Source: Actinomadura macrotermitis
GTDB taxonomy: Bacteria; Actinomycetota; Actinomycetes; Streptosporangiales; Streptosporangiaceae
Assembly (NCBI RefSeq): GCF_009604375.1
Contig: NZ_WEGH01000001.1
Coordinates: forward strand, 1,116,001 to 1,180,000
Direction of reading: 5' to 3'
DNA length: 64,000 nucleotides
Part shown: positions 29,050-48,838 of the stretch, in pieces
How positions within the stretch are numbered: the first letter of the stretch is position 1
How the letters are laid out: each line of letters begins with the position of its first letter
Notes under the pieces: generated by a model
What the model was told of the DNA's origin: nothing
The model's database searches: none
What the model saw: only the letters and a program-made list of their open reading frames with translations
Translations under genes and position numbers: made by a program

Positions 29050-30585
29050 CGAAAGGAGGACGGCAAGTTGCAGCAAGGCCGCGCAGGTATCACCAGCAAT
29101 CTCACGAAAGCAGGCCAGACCAGGCGCAACGCTCCGCACGGCAGGAGGAAATGACGGCGAGCCAAGCACAAACGGCTACGGACCGACAGACGAGCCAAGG
29201 CCACGCACAGCGCGCCGTGCGGACCCACGCGCCGGCATGGGAGGCGCGGCTGGGTGTCCAAAGTGCAGAGGACGCAGGCGAGCTCGGCACGGCTGCGAAC
29301 AGGCTCAGGAACCCGCGAGATGCGCGCGGGCCGGACGCAGCGCAGTTCGTAGAGCGGCACACCGGGTGCCGGGAGCCGCGGCGGAGGGTCCACGACGCGA
29401 AGCGGACAGGCGAGCCGCGCACAGCGCGGCTGCGGGCGAGCCCAGGAACGTGCCGAGACAGGCGGCCGGGTACAGCGCGGCCATAAGCGGCACACCGGTC
29501 ATGGGAGCCGCGATCAAAGCGCGGAGGGGCGGGCAGGCTGCACGCAGCGCGGCTGCGGGTGAGCTCAAGGAGGCGCTGAGACGGGCGGCCAAGCACAGCG
29601 CTGCGCATGGACCCACGCGCCGAGCATGGAAGACGCGACTGAGGAGGCGAAGCGCGAAAGGACAGGCAGGCTGCGCCTAGTACGGCTGCGGGCAGGGGCG
29701 TGCCGAGACAGACGGCCGGACGCAGCACGGCCATGAGCAGCACGCCGGGCGCGGAAGGCGCGGCCGAGGGTCCGAGATGCGAAGCGGACAGGCGCCCAGC
29801 GCACAGACGCGCAGCGCGGCTGCGGGCGAGCCCAGGAACGTGCTGGGACAGGTGGCCAGGTACAGCGCGGCATGAGCGGCACACCGGGCATGGGAGCCGC
29901 GGCCGAGGCGCAGAGCGGATGGGCAAGCTGCGCGTAGTACGACTGCGGGTAAGCCCAGGGACATGCTGAGACGGGCGGCCAAGCACAGCGCGACGCATGG
30001 ACTCACGCGCCGAGCATGGGGAGGCACGACTGAGGGTTCGAGGCGCGGAGCGGATGGGCGAGCTGCGCGCAGTACGGCTGTGGGCGAGCCCGGGGACATG
30101 CTGAGACGGGCGGCCAAGCACAGCGCGACGCATGGACTCACGCGCCGAGCATGGGGAGGCACGACTGAGGGTTCGAGGCGCGGAGCGGATGGGCGAGCTG
30201 CGCGTAGTACGACTGCGGGTGAGCCCAGGGACATGCTGAGACGGGCGGCCAAGCACAGCGCGACGCATGCCACGCGCCGGGCATGGGGGCTTGGCTGAGG
30301 GTTCTAGACGTGGAGAGGGGCAAGTGTGCTGCGCTCAGCGCGGCTGCGGGCAGGGGCAGGGGTGTGCCGAGACGGGTGGCCAGGCGCAGCGTGACGTGGG
30401 GACCCATGCGCCGGGCTGGGGAGGTTGAGCTGAGGGTTTGAGGCACGGAGGGGCAGGCAGGCTGCGGGTGGGTCGGAGATGTGCTGAGACGGTGGCCGGA
30501 CGCAGCGTGGGCATGGGTGGCGCGTTGGGTGCCGGGAGGCTCGGCTGGGGGTTCTGGAGGCGGGATAGCGCGAGGGCTGGGGGCT
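29050..30585. repeat. right tandem repeat array, ~117-140-bp degenerate units with a 135-bp near-perfect core
   Basis: The whole 28914-30589 gap after dprA is noncoding. From about 29050 it is built of roughly eleven G-rich units. Starts of the conserved CTGAGACGGGCGGCCAAGCA element or its variants are at 29453, 29576, 29703, 29843, 29966, 30101, 30236, 30367 and 30484, giving spacings of 117-140. Copies at 29966-30100 and 30101-30235 differ at about five positions. Open frames with 45-residue repeats across it are by-products of the 135-bp period; the other spacings (127, 140, 131) break frame, so it is not read as coding. The G-rich strand is the opposite strand from that of the left array. 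Confidence 0.88.
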
Positions 30586-30589
30586 CGGG

Positions 30590-30904
30590 TTACTCTTCGG
30601 AGGGGAGTTCGAAGTCGCTCTTGGCCAGTTCCTCGACGTTGACGTCCTTGAAGGTGACCACGCGGACGTTCTTGACGAAACGTGCTGGGCGGTACATGTC
30701 CCAGACCCAGGCGTCCTGCATGGTGACCTCGAAGAAGACCTCGCCGTTGTCGACGCTGCGGACCTGCAGGTCGACCGAGTTGGTCAGGTAGAACCTGCGC
30801 TCGGTCTCGACCACGTAGGTGAACAGGCCGACGACGTCGCGGTACTCGCGATAGAGCTGCAGCTCCATCTCGGTCTCGTAGTTCTCGAGGTCTTCAGCGG
30901 ACAC
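30590..30904 (-). CDS. DUF2469 family protein
   Basis: A 104-residue highly conserved actinobacterial protein, starting SAEDLENYETEMELQLYREY followed by RDVVGLFTYVVETERRFYLTN and ending FKDVNVEELAKSDFELPSEE. The GTG at 30904 is chosen by comparison with the family and by GGGAGG upstream; a longer frame to 30985 lacks support. Function unknown. In other actinobacteria it sits between yraN and rnhB/lepB/rplS; here those ribosomal-protein-side neighbours are missing and the nonribosomal peptide cluster follows. Confidence 0.93.
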   Translation of the reverse strand: MSAEDLENYETEMELQLYREYRDVVGLFTYVVETERRFYLTNSVDLQVRSVDNGEVFFEVTMQDAWVWDMYRPARFVKNVRVVTFKDVNVEELAKSDFELPSEE

Positions 30905-31283
30905 CTCTAGCCTCCCTCGCACCCGACAAGCGCATCTCACCAGGCATTCTGCCGCCGAACCGGGTCTCCGGCCCGCAAGCTTCATGATCCTCTGTCGGCG
31001 AGTCCGTCCTTCGGTCCTCCCCCTGCAGGCTAGTGGAGTCCCGCGGGCGGGCAGCGCACCGTGACGGCCGCCACCCCGTCGGGCCGCCGTCGTGCGGGCA
31101 GGCGGCCTTCTTTCGTGAGGCGCGCCATTGAAGGTCGGTTTTTCTGCGGAGCGGCATGAACGGTGGAAAGGATCGGGGTCCTTACGGTCGTCGGGTGATA
31201 GCCGTTCCAGTGGGTGTGCGGGCGCCCCTGGAAAGCACTTTGGACTCTACTTCCGGCGCGGTCTCTTCGCTATTGTCGGCGGC
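30905..31283. other. gene-free region between DUF2469 and YbaK-type gene
   Basis: About 380 bases separating the conserved core block from the biosynthetic cluster, divergent promoters expected on both sides. The 31125-31283 half has noticeably more A/T than its surroundings. No RNA gene, repeat or clear hairpin was recognised. It is the synteny breakpoint. Confidence 0.5.
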
Positions 31284-31823
31284 ATGACGACAGACGCCCA
31301 TCTTGCTCTCATGAAATTGCTCGATTCTTCGGGAAAGCCCTACCGGACCATTGCGCACGCCGCCGCGGGCGTGACGGAGACGGCCAGCAGGCTGCGCGGC
31401 CACCGATTAGAGGACGCCGCCAAGAGCATCATCGTGCGAGCCGGCATCACCAGGAAGGCCGGGCGGTACCTGCTCACCGTCGTGTCCGGCGACCGGCAGG
31501 TCGACCTGGAGCGGGTGAGGGAGCTGACGAACGCGCGGGACGTGGGCTTCGCCCGCAAGGACATCGCCGAGGGCCTGGCCGGCAGCGTGAGCGGATCGTT
31601 CGTGCCGTTCTCGCTCCACCCCGATCTGGAGCTGATCGTCGACCGGGGGCTGCTGGAGCGCGAGGAGATCTACTTCAACGCCGCCCGGCTCGACCGGTCG
31701 GTGGCGCTGGCCAGCGCCGACTATCTGGCGATCGCCCGCCCGCTGGTCGCCGACATCGCCTGCCGGCCGAAGAACTCCACCAGTGCGGAGTTCACCTCGT
31801 CCGGGCGTTCCAGATTCCCGTAG
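31284..31823 (+). CDS. YbaK/aminoacyl-tRNA editing-domain protein
   Basis: A 179-residue YbaK/EbsC-type protein, a freestanding tRNA deacylase fold. Visible family pieces are AAKSIIVRAGITRKAGRYLLTV (split YbaK core with the conserved Lys), DLERVRELTNARDVGFARKD, GSVSGSFVPFSLHPDLELIVD and EEIYFNAARLDRSVALASADYL. The conserved domain ends near IARPLVADIA; the last roughly 30 residues lie in DNA shared with the convergent hydrolase gene (103-bp overlap) and are probably a read-through tail. It could edit a mischarged tRNA, possibly one threatened by a nonproteinogenic pathway amino acid, but that link is speculative. It marks the left border of the peptide cluster. Confidence 0.8.
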   Translation: MTTDAHLALMKLLDSSGKPYRTIAHAAAGVTETASRLRGHRLEDAAKSIIVRAGITRKAGRYLLTVVSGDRQVDLERVRELTNARDVGFARKDIAEGLAGSVSGSFVPFSLHPDLELIVDRGLLEREEIYFNAARLDRSVALASADYLAIARPLVADIACRPKNSTSAEFTSSGRSRFP

Positions 31824-32563
31824 TGGCCACATCCCTGCAATTCCAGGAATTCACTTCCCGGGATGCTGTCGGCCACTTCCCGGCACAATTCGGGGCGGAC
31901 GATCCTGTCGTCCGCGAAGGCGATGACCAGGGTGGGGCAGCGAATGGCGCCGTAGGCGCCCAGCCGGTTGTCGATGGCCTCCAGGCCGAGCTGTCCGCGG
32001 ACCGAGGACAGGTCGACGGAGGACAGCTCGAAGATGTCCAGCCAGTCGCGCAGGCTGTTCTCATCGCGGAGGGTCCGCGGCGACAGGCTGTGCATGGCGT
32101 GCAGGTAGGCGGCGTACTTGGCGGGCAGCCGGATCCCGCTGTCGCACAGTTCGATCTCGGCCGCCGACATCGCCGCGGCCAGCGCGTCGGTCCGGCCCCG
32201 GGTGGCCATCAGGACGGCGCCGGTGACCAGTTCGGGCCGGTCCAGCAGCAGCTCCTGGACGATCATGGCGCCGAGCGAGAACCCGACGACGCCGCACGGC
32301 CCCGCCCCGAGCCAGGAGATCAGCGCCGCGACGTCCGCGGCGAGGTCGGTGAGCGTGAACGGCCCCGGCCCCGCGTCGGTGGGCGCGATGCCCCGGTTGT
32401 CCAGGGTGACGACGCGGTGCCCGGCCGCCACCAGCGCGGGCACCTGGTGGGTGCGCCAGATCCGGCCCGGCGCCCCGGTGCCGGTGACGAGGACGACCGT
32501 GCTGTCGCCCCTGCCGTGGACGTCGTAGCCGAGACTGATTCCGTTGACCCTGGCGAGCGGCAC
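31721..32563 (-). CDS. alpha/beta hydrolase, NRPS-associated
   Basis: A 280-residue alpha/beta hydrolase. It has an oxyanion-type strand VVLVTGTGAPG, the nucleophile elbow GFSLGAM, an acid region ADDRIVRPELC and the final histidine GCGHYGNLERPDEV. The GTG start lies four bases after the NRPS stop with GAGGGA in front, so it ends the mbtH-NRPS-hydrolase operon. It could be a type II thioesterase-like editing enzyme or a separate hydrolase or esterase; it lacks the typical TEII opening. The 3' end overlaps the convergent YbaK-type gene. Confidence 0.8.
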   Translation of the reverse strand: MPLARVNGISLGYDVHGRGDSTVVLVTGTGAPGRIWRTHQVPALVAAGHRVVTLDNRGIAPTDAGPGPFTLTDLAADVAALISWLGAGPCGVVGFSLGAMIVQELLLDRPELVTGAVLMATRGRTDALAAAMSAAEIELCDSGIRLPAKYAAYLHAMHSLSPRTLRDENSLRDWLDIFELSSVDLSSVRGQLGLEAIDNRLGAYGAIRCPTLVIAFADDRIVRPELCREVADSIPGSEFLELQGCGHYGNLERPDEVNSALVEFFGRQAMSATSGRAIAR

Positions 32564-32567
32564 GGCG

Positions 32568-44948
<12,381 letters not shown>

Positions 44949-44985
44949 GCCCCGTGCCTTCCGTCCGTCGTCGCCGGCCGACCCC

Positions 44986-45216
44986 TCATTCCGCGGTCTC
45001 GTACTCCTTCATCTCCGCGATGAGGCTCTTGGGGCGCATGTCGGTCCAGTGCGTCTCGATGTAGTCGAGGCAGGACTTGCGGGAGTCCTCCCCGTGCACG
45101 ACGGTCCAGCCGGCGGGGACCTCGGCGAAGACCGGCCACAGTGAATGCTGGCCCTCGTCGTTGACCAGGACGAAATAGGAGGCGTCTTCGTCCTCGAACG
45201 GGTTGGTCATGGTCAT
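44986..45216 (-). CDS. MbtH-like protein
   Basis: A 76-residue NRPS chaperone that binds and activates adenylation domains. It carries the family signature: [33 protein letters not shown], and the ending [11 protein letters not shown] type ([15 protein letters not shown]). The ATG at 45216 has AAAGG at a good distance; a second ATG at 45210 is possible. It is first in the operon with the NRPS, and a StrR-type palindrome lies about 100 bases upstream. Confidence 0.96.
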   Translation of the reverse strand: MTMTNPFEDEDASYFVLVNDEGQHSLWPVFAEVPAGWTVVHGEDSRKSCLDYIETHWTDMRPKSLIAEMKEYETAE

Positions 45217-45321
45217 GGCCACGCCTTTCTCGTCGTCCGTCTGCTCATTTCCCGGGATAAATGGCTGATCCCGGGAGCAAGGTAACGGAAGCCGCGAACG
45301 GCGGGCAAGCACCGGCAATAC

Positions 45322-45349
45322 GTCCAACTGCGGGGGGACTCAGTTGGAC
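45322..45349. promoter_or_regulatory. StrR-family operator candidate upstream of mbtH-NRPS operon
   Basis: GTCCAACTG and CAGTTGGAC form perfect 9-base arms around a 10-base spacer, that is GTCCAA-N16-TTGGAC. StrR/Bbr/Tei15*-type activators bind GTCCAa-N17-tTGGAC sites in front of glycopeptide-type genes. A second site with N17 spacing is in front of hmaS. Location in the 172-bp gap upstream of mbtH fits activation by the StrR-like protein encoded at 55417-56439. Confidence 0.8.
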
Positions 45350-45388
45350 ATTAGGGCCGGGGAAGAATATGAAGATCGGGAATAATGA

Positions 45389-46042
45389 CTAAATCCGGTA
45401 TCCCGCCTGGGCGACGGTCTCGATGACCGGCGGGTCCCCCAGTTTCGCGCGGAGCCTGCTGACGGTCATCTTGATGGCGTTGGTGAACGGGTCGGCCATC
45501 TCGTCCCAGACCCGCTCCAGCAGCTCCTCGGCGGAGACCACCGCGCCTTGGGCCTCCAGCAGCGCCTCCAGCACCGCCAGCTCCTTCGGGCTGAGCGGCA
45601 GCCGCCGCCCCGCGCGCAGGGCGACCCGCCGGGCCGGATCGAGCTCCAGGTCCCCGTGGGTGAGCAGCGGCGGCACCGCGGGCCTGGCCCGGCGGCCGAG
45701 CGCGCGGATCCGGGCGACCAGCTCGGCGAACTCGAAGGGCTTGGCGAGGTAGTCGTCGGCGCCGAGGCCGAGGCCGCCGACCCTGTCCTCCAGGGTGCCG
45801 GCGGCGGTCAGCATCAGGATGCGGCTGTCGGTCTCGCCGTCGACGACCGCCCGGCACACGTCGTCGCCGTGCATGCCGGGCAGGTCCCGGTCGAGGACGA
45901 TGACGTCGTAGCGGTGCACGCCGATGTGCTCCAGCGCGTCGAGGCCGTCCAGCGAGACGTCCACCGCCATGCCCTCGCGGCGCAGCCCCGCCGAGACGGT
46001 CTCGGCCAGCTTCGCGTGATCCTCTACCAGCAGCACCCTCAT
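45389..46042 (-). CDS. OmpR/PhoB-family response regulator (orphan)
   Basis: A 217-residue regulator with a receiver domain (MRVLLVEDHAKLAETVSAGL, phosphoacceptor region YDVIVLDRDLPGMHGDD, switch LTAAG, conserved Lys in DDYLAKPFEFAEL) and a C-terminal winged helix (RLPLSPKELAVLEALL, FTNAIKMTVSRLRAKLG, IETVAQAGYRI). No histidine kinase gene is adjacent, so its partner lies elsewhere. It sits inside the peptide cluster, so it may adjust cluster or resistance genes to a cell-envelope signal, by analogy with VanR-like regulators near cell-wall-active peptides. Direct repeats upstream suggest autoregulation. Confidence 0.9.
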   Translation of the reverse strand: MRVLLVEDHAKLAETVSAGLRREGMAVDVSLDGLDALEHIGVHRYDVIVLDRDLPGMHGDDVCRAVVDGETDSRILMLTAAGTLEDRVGGLGLGADDYLAKPFEFAELVARIRALGRRARPAVPPLLTHGDLELDPARRVALRAGRRLPLSPKELAVLEALLEAQGAVVSAEELLERVWDEMADPFTNAIKMTVSRLRAKLGDPPVIETVAQAGYRI

Positions 46043-46063
46043 GCCGCACAGCTTGCCACCGGT

Positions 46064-46096
46064 GCCATAACACCGCCGTAACCCGGGACGTTACCT
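46064..46096. promoter_or_regulatory. 11-bp direct repeats upstream of the response-regulator gene
   Basis: GCCATAACACC (46064-46074) and GCCGTAACCCG (46075-46085) are adjacent 11-bp units, followed by GGACGTTACCT. GTAAC and GTTAC also form a short inverted pair. Eleven-base direct repeats are typical for OmpR/PhoP-type dimers, so this is a plausible autoregulatory site about 22 bases ahead of the start codon. Confidence 0.5.
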
Positions 46097-46162
46097 CCGT
46101 GGTACCCGCCCTCTCCTAGGTTCGTCCCCAGGACGCGGACCGGCGACCGGGAGGTGGGGATG

Positions 46163-48586
46163 TCAGCGCGGCTCCGACCGGTGGGACTCGATGAAGGAGG
46201 CCAGCCGGTCCACCCCCTCCTCGATCTCGGTGTGGGTCAGGTAGCTGACCGCCAGGCGCAGCGTGTCCTCCCCGCCGCCCTCGGGGTAGAAGTACGACAT
46301 CGGCGTCCAGATGACGCCGAAGTCCTGGGCGGAGCGGGCGAGGGCGTCGTTGTCGGCGGGGAAGGGCGTCCGCAGCGTCAGGAAGAAGCCGCCGGACGGC
46401 CGGTTCCACTCGACGCCGAGTTCGGCCCGGCGCTCGGGCGGCAGCCGCTCCTCCAGGCACTCCAGGGTGTGGCGCAGGGCGTCGCCGTAGTGGGCGGCGG
46501 TGTCGCGGTTGAGCTCGGCCAGCCGCCCGCCGGCCGCCAGGAGCGCGCCCGCGACGGCCGCCTGGCCGAGCGGCGAGGTGTTCACCGTGACCATGCTCTT
46601 GATCTTGGCCAGCTCGGCGGCGAGCAGGCCGGTGGAGCCGTCGGGGTTGAGGACCACCTGGTCGGCGACCGCGAAGCCGGTCCGCGCGCCGGGGAAGACC
46701 GTCTTGGCGAAGGAGCCGAGGTGCACCACCCGGCGGTCGCGGTCGAGCGACTTCAACGTGGGCGTCCGCTCCCCCGGGCTGACCAGCCGGTACGGGCTGT
46801 CCTCCAGGATCAGCAGCTCGTGCCGGGCGGCCAGGGCGAGCAGGTCCAGCCGGGTCTGCAGCGACAGCGAGACGCCCGAGGGGTTGGCGTGGTCGGGGAT
46901 CACGTACACCGCCTTCGGCCTGCGGCCGCGCGCCCGCTCGGCGTGGATCGCGGCCTCCAGGTCGGCGCAGTCCAGGCCGCCGGCGCGCTCCCGTACCGGG
47001 GTGATCTCCACCTCCAGCAGCCGCGCCGCGCCGGCGATCCCCACGTAGCAGGGGCTGGACACGAAGAACGCGTCGCCGGGGCCGCTGATCAGGGCGCGCA
47101 GCGTCAGCAGCATCGCCTCCTGGGCGCCGACGGTCACCACGATCGACTCCGGCGGGACGTCGATGTCCTCGTCGGCGCGCAGCGAGCCGGCGATGATCTC
47201 GCGGATGATCCCGGCCGACGGGCCGTACTGGAACAGCGCGTCCCGGACCCGGGCGGGCGGGTCGCCCCGCTCGGCGAGGTGGTCCAGGTAGCGGCGGATG
47301 TGGGTGAAGACCTGCTCGGTCTCGAAGAACCCGTCGTAGGGGCGGCCGGGCGCGAACGAGATCGCCTTCGGGTGGCGGTGGGTGATCTCGTTGAGGAAGT
47401 TCATGGTGTCCAGCAGCGGGTCGGACAGGCTGGCGTGCAGCAGTTCGCGCCGCATCCCGCCCACCCCGGGCAGGTGCGGCTGGAAGGCGACCCGGTCCCC
47501 CGGCCGCGCGGGCGCCGCCTCCGGTCCGGGCGCCACCAGCCCGGAGTCGCGGTCGGGCAGCCGCGCGAGGCCCGCGAGGGTCATCGCGTCGGTCAGCTCG
47601 TCGAGCAGCAGCCGCAGGACCCCGGTGACGCCCTCCTCGCCCGCGGCGGCCAGGCCGTGCAGGACGGGGCGGCCGACCAGGACGGCGTCGGCGCCGAGCG
47701 CCCGCGCCGCCAGGACGTCGCGGCCCCGGCGGACGCCGCCGTCCAGCAGGACCGGGATCCGGGACGCCACCGCGGCGGCGATCTCCGGCAGCACCTCCAG
47801 GGTGGCGGGGGCCCCGTCGAGCTGGCGGCCGCCGTGGTTGGACACCACGATCCCCTCGACGCCCGCGTCCACCGCGCGGGCGGCGTCGCGGCCGGTGAGC
47901 ACGCCCTTCAGCAGCAGCGGCAGCGGGCTGACCGACCGGATCCAGTCGATCACCGACCAGTCGAGCGCCGGGGCGAACTCGGCGCGGGCGTGGGCGCCGG
48001 GCGAGGCGTACCCGCCGGCCTCCTCGCCGTCGCCGACGAGGTTGGCCGGGACCAGGCCCGGGGGCAGCCGGAAGTCGTTGCGCAGGTCGCGCAGCCGCCG
48101 GCCGAGGTGCGGGGCGTCGACGGTGAGGACGAGGGCCTCCAGGCCGGCCCGCTCGGCGCGTTCGATCAGGCCGCGGGTCGCCTCGCGGTCGCGCAGGCAG
48201 TAGACCTGGAGCCAGAGCGGGCCGCCGGCCGCGTCCGCGATCTCCTCCAGGGCCCGCCCGGCGAACGTGCTGACGATCATCGGCAGCCGGCCCGCCGCGG
48301 AGACGCCCCTGGCCGTGGCGACCTCCCCCGACGGGTGGGCCATGGTCTGGTAGGCCAGCGGGGCGATCCCGATCGGGGCGTCGAGGGTCCGGCCGAACAG
48401 CCGCAGGGAGGGGTCCGCGCCGCCCACGCCGCGCAGCACCGAGGGGCGCAGCCGGATCCGGTCGAACGCCGCCAGGTTGGCCGCCAGGGTGCTCTCCTCC
48501 CCCGCGCCGCCCTCGAAGAAGTCCCACACGCCCGGATCGAGGACCTCGCGAGCGCGCCTCGCATAATCGGCGAGATTCAATTCCAT
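46163..48586 (-). CDS. fused 4-hydroxymandelate oxidase / 4-hydroxyphenylglycine aminotransferase (HmO-HpgT)
   Basis: An 807-residue bifunctional enzyme. Residues 1 to about 375 are an FMN-dependent alpha-hydroxyacid oxidase (LADYARRAREVLDPGVWDFF, catalytic His in VVSNHGGRQLDGAP near 251, VLLDGGVRRGRDVLAARALG) that oxidises 4-hydroxymandelate to 4-hydroxyphenylglyoxylate. Residues about 385-807 are a fold-type I PLP aminotransferase (FLNEITHRHPKAISFAPGRP, DHANPSGVSLS, Schiff-base Lys in GSFAKTVFPGARTGF near 626) that forms 4-hydroxyphenylglycine, and in other clusters also 3,5-dihydroxyphenylglycine, from the glyoxylates. In most glycopeptide clusters these are separate genes. The ATG at 48586 has GGAGG upstream. 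It is divergent from the antiporter gene. Confidence 0.93.
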   Translation of the reverse strand: MELNLADYARRAREVLDPGVWDFFEGGAGEESTLAANLAAFDRIRLRPSVLRGVGGADPSLRLFGRTLDAPIGIAPLAYQTMAHPSGEVATARGVSAAGRLPMIVSTFAGRALEEIADAAGGPLWLQVYCLRDREATRGLIERAERAGLEALVLTVDAPHLGRRLRDLRNDFRLPPGLVPANLVGDGEEAGGYASPGAHARAEFAPALDWSVIDWIRSVSPLPLLLKGVLTGRDAARAVDAGVEGIVVSNHGGRQLDGAPATLEVLPEIAAAVASRIPVLLDGGVRRGRDVLAARALGADAVLVGRPVLHGLAAAGEEGVTGVLRLLLDELTDAMTLAGLARLPDRDSGLVAPGPEAAPARPGDRVAFQPHLPGVGGMRRELLHASLSDPLLDTMNFLNEITHRHPKAISFAPGRPYDGFFETEQVFTHIRRYLDHLAERGDPPARVRDALFQYGPSAGIIREIIAGSLRADEDIDVPPESIVVTVGAQEAMLLTLRALISGPGDAFFVSSPCYVGIAGAARLLEVEITPVRERAGGLDCADLEAAIHAERARGRRPKAVYVIPDHANPSGVSLSLQTRLDLLALAARHELLILEDSPYRLVSPGERTPTLKSLDRDRRVVHLGSFAKTVFPGARTGFAVADQVVLNPDGSTGLLAAELAKIKSMVTVNTSPLGQAAVAGALLAAGGRLAELNRDTAAHYGDALRHTLECLEERLPPERRAELGVEWNRPSGGFFLTLRTPFPADNDALARSAQDFGVIWTPMSYFYPEGGGEDTLRLAVSYLTHTEIEEGVDRLASFIESHRSEPR

Positions 48587-48838
48587 GCTGTCCTCCGGGC
48601 GATTATCGAGGCGTCCTCTCCGGCCATGCTCGCATGGTGCCGCGCCGTCCATCAAGGCCGGTCCGCACCCACCGTCGAGCTGGAGGAAACCGGTATTTCG
48701 ACATAGGGTGGGGGTGCGCCGGCCTCCATGGCCAAAACAGCAGGGCCGGTTCCTTGAAATGGACTCGGCATCACCTCGAATCCGACCAGAGGTACCATTC
48801 CCGCTTCTGATGGCAACCATTTCATCGGGAGTGAATTC

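Noticed and set aside
29102..30268. A 388-codon minus-strand frame with three 45-residue repeats in the dprA-DUF2469 gap
   Set aside because: The repeat is a consequence of the 135-bp DNA period; neighbouring units with 127-, 131- and 140-bp spacing shift frame, there is no ribosome site, and overlapping frames on both strands are equally open.
48587..48838. StrR-type operator in the HmO-HpgT/antiporter divergent gap
   Set aside because: GTCCA- and TGGAC-like half-sites are present but not paired with 16-17 base spacing.
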